Translations under genes and position numbers: made by a program | Assembly: GCF_003576645.1 (NCBI RefSeq) | Contig: NC_044922.1 | Span: 16,637,839 to 16,701,838, forward strand | Direction: 5' to 3' | From: Ipomoea triloba | Taxonomy: Eukaryota > Streptophyta > Magnoliopsida > Solanales > Convolvulaceae | DNA: 64,000 nucleotides | Part shown: one piece after another, positions 58,803-64,000 of the stretch | Position numbering within the stretch: the first letter of the stretch is position 1 | Layout of the letters: the number at the start of each line of letters is the position of its first letter | Notes under the pieces: model-generated | Seen by the model: only the letters and a program-made list of their open reading frames with translations | Databases searched by the model: none | Told to the model about the DNA's origin: nothing

Positions 58803-59620
58803 ATGTTGTTATACTGCTTACATGGCTTTCGCGGACGTATAGTAGTAATACCGTCGCCAGCGGCCTCGCTGGATTCTTGGCTGCCGATCATAGTAGCAAC
58901 CGCTATATATGGCTACCAAGATCAAGGAACACACGCCCATGATGGCAATATTCTTGTTTCTTATTATTATTCTCTTCCAGGTGAATGCGTCAGTGGGACT
59001 ATATTGGTGAATATATTCTTAAAAAGCCGGAACAATGTGAAAATCGTGCCTTTCGAATTCGTTCTGCTACTGAGGTTACAGATGAGAAAGTTGCAAAAGA
59101 ATAGCGGACAACATCTCGTGCTTTAGTTGGTGAATCTGGGAGGTTCTGACTTCTGATATATCCGGGGGCACGCAACTGATCCTATTACTGTCCTTTTCTC
59201 ATTCACAAGACAAATTCTTTGTGAGCTAATTCATAGCTCATTTAGATGCTTCATAAATTGATCTAGAAGAAATATTTTCCATGCTGGCAATTAGAGGAGA
59301 TAAAATATGGAATATATACGTACACACTGCATGCATGCACTTCTGAAATATGGGTATGAATATATAATATATTATATTATATTGTTAATAGATGGACTCC
59401 TATGTCATGTGAGTAACTCCAAATTATATTATTTATTATATTGGAGATTTGGGGAAGAAATAATGATCTCATAATATAGATTTTTCTAATTATCAAGAAA
59501 AACTATGTGAGACATTTGATGTTGGAAGCCACCTCAAAGACAATCGATCATGAAGTTGTCACTCGCATTTTATTTTAGTAATTTTTAAGGGTGGCTTGAC
59601 CACAAGCATCGGCATTGGTT
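58803..59620. other. Interior sequence of the LTR element, no recognised product
   Basis: Continuation of the interior after the hAT insertion. Plus-strand pieces such as RAFRIRSATEVTDEKVAKRI look coding-like but are out of frame with one another. From about 59280 the sequence is AT-rich with no signal. Confidence 0.4.
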
Positions 59621-60330
59621 CTCCCTAGTGACGTTACGAGGTCCGACCTCGCTTAACGCTAAGCAAAGTAATCAATCCATGGTCGTGGTCATGCGCGCCG
59701 ATCCCGACCTTAGCATTTTCTAGCGGTGGTATGGGGCCCACCCCCGCTCACTACCTGACAGAAAAGCCTATTGTTGGATTATTGCATATAAGGTGGTCCG
59801 ACCCATTAAGTTGCACTTCATAATAAAGTAGCGCAATTTTGTTACATATTTATTTTACTACTGTTCGAGGGAGGTGGGAGAGGGATCCAGGCCAACCTTT
59901 CAAAGGGCCTCCGTGGCCGACCTCCTAGACGAAATTGCAAAATTTCAAGGCCGACCCCTCGGTCGATGTTTTAGGCCACCTCATTTAAGCGGCTAGTACC
60001 CTTAGGGCGATACGAGGTCCGACCTCGCCTATCGCCTAACGGGCAAGACTTTAAGTCTAAAAAAAAACCAAAGGATTTTCGACTTAAAACAACTAAACTC
60101 CCTAAGGGCGATACGAGGTCAGACCTCGACTATTGCTGAACGAAAGAGTCCCTAGATGCAAGGCCAAATGGCCTCGACTTAGGACGACTAAAAGCCCTAG
60201 GGGCGGTACGAGGTCCGACCTCACCTATCGCCGAACGGAAGAATCTCTAAGTGTAAGACCAAATGGTCTCGACTTAGAATGACTGAAACCCTAAGGAGGG
60301 TACAAGGTTGAACCTTGCCTACTATCGAAT
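59620..60330. repeat. Tandem array of ~100-bp units near the 3' LTR
   Basis: At least four diverged units contain CGATACGAGGTCCGACCTCG, then a variable part with GGCCAAATGGCCTCGACTTA. Each unit core is itself nearly palindromic (CGAGGTCCGACCTCG). Such arrays are common next to the 3' LTR of non-autonomous Tat-like elements. Confidence 0.85.
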
Positions 60331-60688
60331 GGGTGCGCTAAGGACTGATGGTTGAGGTACCTTGGTCTAACGCCAACGTGAAAAAACAAACGATAAGAAA
60401 AAAGCAAAAGAAAGAAAATTAAATACAAACACAAAACAAAAAAAACCAAAACAATATACAACATTATGCGAGCAAAAATATAAGCAACCACGCGTTGCTC
60501 GGGCAGAGAGGACTTAGATCGCAAGGCTGGTGGTGCAGGCTTAAAAGGTTTTTGAGCAAACAAAGTACTTCCATTCAAGTTGGCCGGAAGCATTCGTCCA
60601 AGCATAGAGTCCCAAGTGGCTTCGATTGGGTTAGACATTTACTCTCTTTCACTGACGACTTCTTGCAGCTTAGAGAGTGGGAGACTAA

Positions 60689-61117
60689 TGATGGATATAT
60701 TAGGAACGACCCAATAAAGAGGACCTCGGGTCTCGTAGCGCATAGCCTAGGGCCCAGGAAGATCATCTAAGCGGCCCAAGTAGGGTCTAGAGCTCGGAAT
60801 AATGGGCCCAAGACTTAGTCTCGCGGCCCACCATGTGGACCTTGATTTACTCTCATGGCGTGCCACATTTCTAGCTAGGTTGTTTGGGCTCCTTTCTGGT
60901 ATAAATTAACGTTGCCCAAGTATTATAGGGCATACTCAATTCCCCTACAATACGTACAAATCATGTCCCCTTCTGACAATGTACTTGTGATACTCCAGCT
61001 CTATTCCATCTAATACTAGCACAATTCTACGCAATTGTTTATCTTTTATTTTATATATTTTATGCGAGCTAATTGATCCATACATAATTACATACCCTGG
61101 ATTAATTTTCTCCATCA
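60689..61117 (+). repeat. 3' LTR of the inner element
   Basis: 429 bp, matching 53872-54329. Followed by the second TGCAT at 61118-61122. Confidence 0.85.
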
Positions 61118-62325
61118 TGCATCCTAGTGTGTTTAAGGTGATTGATAAACAAAGCAAAGATGTTGGCTATTCAGGAGTATCTCTTCTTAGTCCTCTTCCA
61201 CCTCTGTGTACTAAGGCTTCTTGGACTTTGGAGTGCCTTTAAGCAACCAAAGTCCTAAGAGACATTTTATCAAACACTTTAGCTACACACTTTCCTACTA
61301 TTCTTAAGAAGTCCATAGGATCTATGATTGTTACAAATCTTTCAATCCTAACTCTAATCAAAGACATGAAAGAGTCAAGAGCTCAATCTCTCATCTAGAT
61401 TGGCCAAATCCAAATAAGATATCATCAAAACAACACTCAATGGACAAGAATAGATGTTCCAACAATCCAAGCATTTAAACCCAAAATAAGATATAAGATC
61501 ATCACACTAGCAACATATCTTCACATGATCCAAATCCCTAGATTAAACTAACCACTCATCATGATAAAGAATTCAAGACAATAGCTAATTCAATCCAAGA
61601 ACAAAATAGTAAAATAGATTAAGATGAAATAGAAATCACCTAGTATTGAAGTATTCCTTCAATCCAAGCTTGTTGTCTTGCTACAAGGAGAAATTGCTAA
61701 GCTAAACTACTCTAAAAACTAAGAAATGAAAATATTGCAAGAAGGAGGAACTCTCCCAAAAATGGAAAAAGGGGCTCCCCTCTGAAATTCTATCAAGGGG
61801 GCTTAAATAGTCTCTGTAATTTCGCCCTAGGGAAAATCTCGTGCAAAGTTTCCACCACGTCCTCCCACATGCGTGTGGTCGTGCATGGTTGGCTACTGGA
61901 ATGTTGCCACGCGCACCACCACGCGTGTGGGCATCATTCTGGGTCCTTCGAGGCTCCAAACTTGCTTGGTTCGTTCCTTAAGCTCGATCTTCGTTTCTAT
62001 TAGCTCTCGGGACTCTGTATCGTCTCAAATTATGCCAAATGTAGCTTTGTGTGCGGTTAGTGAATTTAAAGCACATTTGATCACAAAATTATCATTTAAG
62101 GATACTAAAAACGTTACAAAGCACCCTAGTTTGCACTCAAATAATGGGTATCTTGGGAGCTTATCAATTTGCAAAGAATAAAATAAATGATTATTTCTTT
62201 ATTGGTGTAGACTTATTGGAAATAATATTACCAATTAATAGATATTATTTAATTTCCATATAACATTTTTTTTACCAATTAATCTTTATTAATTACTTTA
62301 CCAATAAATTATGTAATTAATATTA

Positions 62326-62704
62326 GAGTAAATTGTCATTTTGGTCCACTGATTATAGGGGTTCTGTTAATTGTAATCCACGACTTTCAAAACTGTTAAT
62401 TTTATACCTTGACTATTCAATTTTTATCAATTTTGATCATTCTGACCAAATTGGCGGCCAAATTTCGCCAGAAAAACTTAATGTTTAAATAAATACTCTT
62501 AAAAACAAGCTGGTATTGTTTTGTTGTTAAGAGTATTTATTGAAGCATTAAGTTTTTCCGGCGAAATTTGGCCGCCAATTTGACCAAAGTGACTAAAATT
62601 GATAAAAATTGAATAGTCAAAGGTATAAAATTAACACTTTTAAAAGTCGTGGATTACAATTAACAGAACCCCTATAATCAGTGGACCAAAATGACAATTT
62701 GCTC
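62326..62704. mobile_element. Mutator-type foldback MITE
   Basis: Starts GAGTAAATTGTCATTTTGGT and ends ACCAAAATGACAATTTGCTC; the two halves are complementary almost throughout (arms of about 185 bp). The flanks TTAATATTA (62317-62325) and TTAATAATA (62705-62713) match at 8 of 9 positions. The next tandem unit (about 63270-63290) shows the empty site. Confidence 0.92.
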
Positions 62705-63383
62705 TTAATAATAACAAAAGTTTGAGCGGGAAAATTTGGGAGGAGAATTTTACTTTTATATACCGTATATATTAGTAATAAGGGAATAGAATTAATATTA
62801 ATAGAATAGAATTAACAGAATATATAGATTAATTAATATATTCATGTATACTAAATTTATTAAATATTAAATATTCAGTTATTAAATATTACATATATTT
62901 CCTCAAAATTAGTTTTCATTCCTTATCCTATTTTATTTATTGATATTATTAATAGAAACCATTAAGAATGAGCATATTGTATATTTATAGTTCATATATC
63001 AATTGCGTGGTCGTGATCCCTTAGCATATTTTTAAAACATTACAATTATTGCACATAATATTTTATTGGAACTGGATGTGCGTGTGTTGATAATGAACTA
63101 TTGATATTATTAACGTGAATTTGCAAAGAATAAAATAAATGATTATTTCTTTACTGGTGTAGACTTATTGGAAACAATATTACCAATTAATAGATATTAT
63201 TTAATTTCGATATAACATTTTTTTTATCAATTAAGCTTTATTAATTATTTTACCAATAAATTATGTAATTAATATTAACAAAAGTTTTAGGACGAAAAAT
63301 TTGGGAGAAGAATTTTACTTTTTATATATAGTATAGATTTGTAATAAGGGAATATAATTAATATTAATAGAATAGAACTAATA

Positions 63384-63418
<35 letters not shown>
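63384..63418. repeat. TA microsatellite
   Basis: About 17 TA units in the second tandem unit. Confidence 0.9.
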
Positions 63419-63421
<3 letters not shown>

Positions 63422-63960
63422 TAATTTATTCCTTTATATTAAATTTATTACATATTAAATATTATAAAATTATTAAATGTTAAATATATTTCCTCAAAAT
63501 TGATTTTCATTCCTTATCCTATTTATTTATTGACGTTTTTAATAGACACCACTTAAGAATGAATATATTCTATATTTATTGTTCATATATCAATTACTTG
63601 GTAGAATGGTAGTGATCCCCTAGCATATTTTTAAAATATTATAATTATTGCGCATAATAATTTATTGGAATTGGATGTGCGTGTGTTAATAAAGTACTAT
63701 TGATGTTATTAACGTGAATTTGTAAAGAATAGAATAAATGATTATTTCCTTATCGGTGTAAACTTATTGGAAACAATATTACCAATTAATAGATATTATT
63801 TAATTTGCATATAACATTTTTTTTAAAAATTAAACTTTATTCAAAAAAAATAAACTTTATTAATTATTTTACCAATAAATTATGTAATTAATATTAACAA
63901 AAGTTTTAGCGGGAAAAATTGGGAGGATGATTTTACTTGAATATATAGTATAGATATAGA

Positions 63961-64000
63961 CTAGTGTTTTACCCGTGCTGTGCACGGAAATTTTTTTGTT
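63961..64000 (-). mobile_element. Helitron 3' end, cut by the window edge
   Basis: CTAG at 63961-63964 preceded by A, then a CCGTGCTGTGCACGG hairpin: the minus-strand 3' terminus of a Helitron that would extend beyond the window. Confidence 0.65.

Larger units (their letters stand above)
53872..61117 (+). mobile_element. Non-autonomous LTR retrotransposon carrying SEC61 alpha
   Basis: LTRs 53872-54329 and 60689-61117 share the ends TGATGGATATATT and TTCTCCATCA, and the 5-bp flank TGCAT is duplicated (53867-53871 and 61118-61122). The purine tract AGAGAGTGGGAGACTAA precedes the right LTR, so the element runs on the plus strand. No gag, protease, reverse transcriptase or integrase is recognisable. 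The interior contains short tandem units, an intact SEC61 alpha gene, unrecognised GC-richer sequence, a nested hAT element (57422-58794) and a tandem array (59620-60330). Movement would need proteins from another element. Confidence 0.85.
53579..62166 (-). repeat. LTR of the outer gypsy element, split by an inner element
   Basis: The LTR consists of 53579-53871 and 61123-62166 (about 1.34 kb). On the minus strand it begins TGATAAGCTCCC and ends CTGCTTCTTCA. The two parts become continuous when the inner element and one TGCAT are removed. A TATTTAAGCCC box lies near 61800-61812. The second LTR of this element is not in the window. The right end lies at the edge of a tandem repeat starting AATTTGCAAAG. 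Confidence 0.8.
62167..63960. repeat. Tandem repeat of ~600-bp units
   Basis: Units start at about 62167, 63115 and 63715 with AATTTGCAAAGAATAAAATA (G/T changes). The third is cut short. The first is lengthened by a MITE (62326-62704). In each unit the phrase TATAGTATAGAT resembles a minus-strand Helitron 5' end, and the array is followed at once by a Helitron 3' end. No coding capacity. Confidence 0.8.

Noticed and set aside
61702..62181. Short protein-coding frames on both strands
   Set aside because: They lie within the long LTR of the gypsy element and have no recognisable content.

Overview
The window looks like nuclear DNA of a flowering plant, most likely a dicot; I cannot name the species. 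The grounds are spliced genes with GT-AG introns, very AT-rich intergenic DNA, and plant-type repeats: CACTA, hAT, Mutator and Harbinger elements, Helitrons with CTAG 3' ends, tRNA-derived SINEs, LINE remnants, and LTR elements with a tRNA-Asp-like primer site. No rRNA, complete tRNA, CRISPR or prokaryotic feature was seen.

The host genes form a minus-strand cluster of family S28 serine carboxypeptidases (lysosomal Pro-X carboxypeptidase-like, 9 exons). Two copies read through completely: 15637-20061 (501 aa) and 35287-38806 (507 aa). The copy at 9245-12865 has all nine exons but a 4-bp frameshift in exon 6. A fourth holds only exons 1-4 (13420-14894). It lies in a direct repeat of about 2.03 kb whose junction is an ambiguous base, so it may be an assembly artefact. 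A fifth is an exon 1 relic (312-2008) split by a CACTA element. Two further loci are inverted duplications of pieces of these genes: 29894-30682 (exons 9 and 4) and 50461-50650 (exon 7). Both would fold into long hairpins, the form expected of young small-RNA loci aimed at their parent family. They are the most interesting feature of the window.

The right third (52.8-62.2 kb) is a nest of retroelements. A Ty3/gypsy-type element (gag at 52789-53376, primer site, LTR) has a second LTR retrotransposon (53872-61117, TSD TGCAT) inserted in its LTR. That inner element carries an intact intronless SEC61 alpha gene (54739-56166, 475 aa) between ~120-bp direct repeats, and a hAT element (57422-58794) has inserted into it in turn. 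A separate non-autonomous LTR retrotransposon (43878-47333, TSD GCTGT) sits inside a Mutator-type foldback element.

The remaining DNA is mostly mobile elements: two near-identical Helitrons (26383-27890 and 31829-33380), tandemly repeated Helitron ends (24254-26020), many foldback MITEs with readable target-site duplications, a SINE family, an intronless eEF1B-gamma pseudogene (4175-4710) and a receptor-kinase fragment inside a Helitron-like element (2506-2675). Coordinates of diverged repeats are approximate because all comparisons were made by eye.
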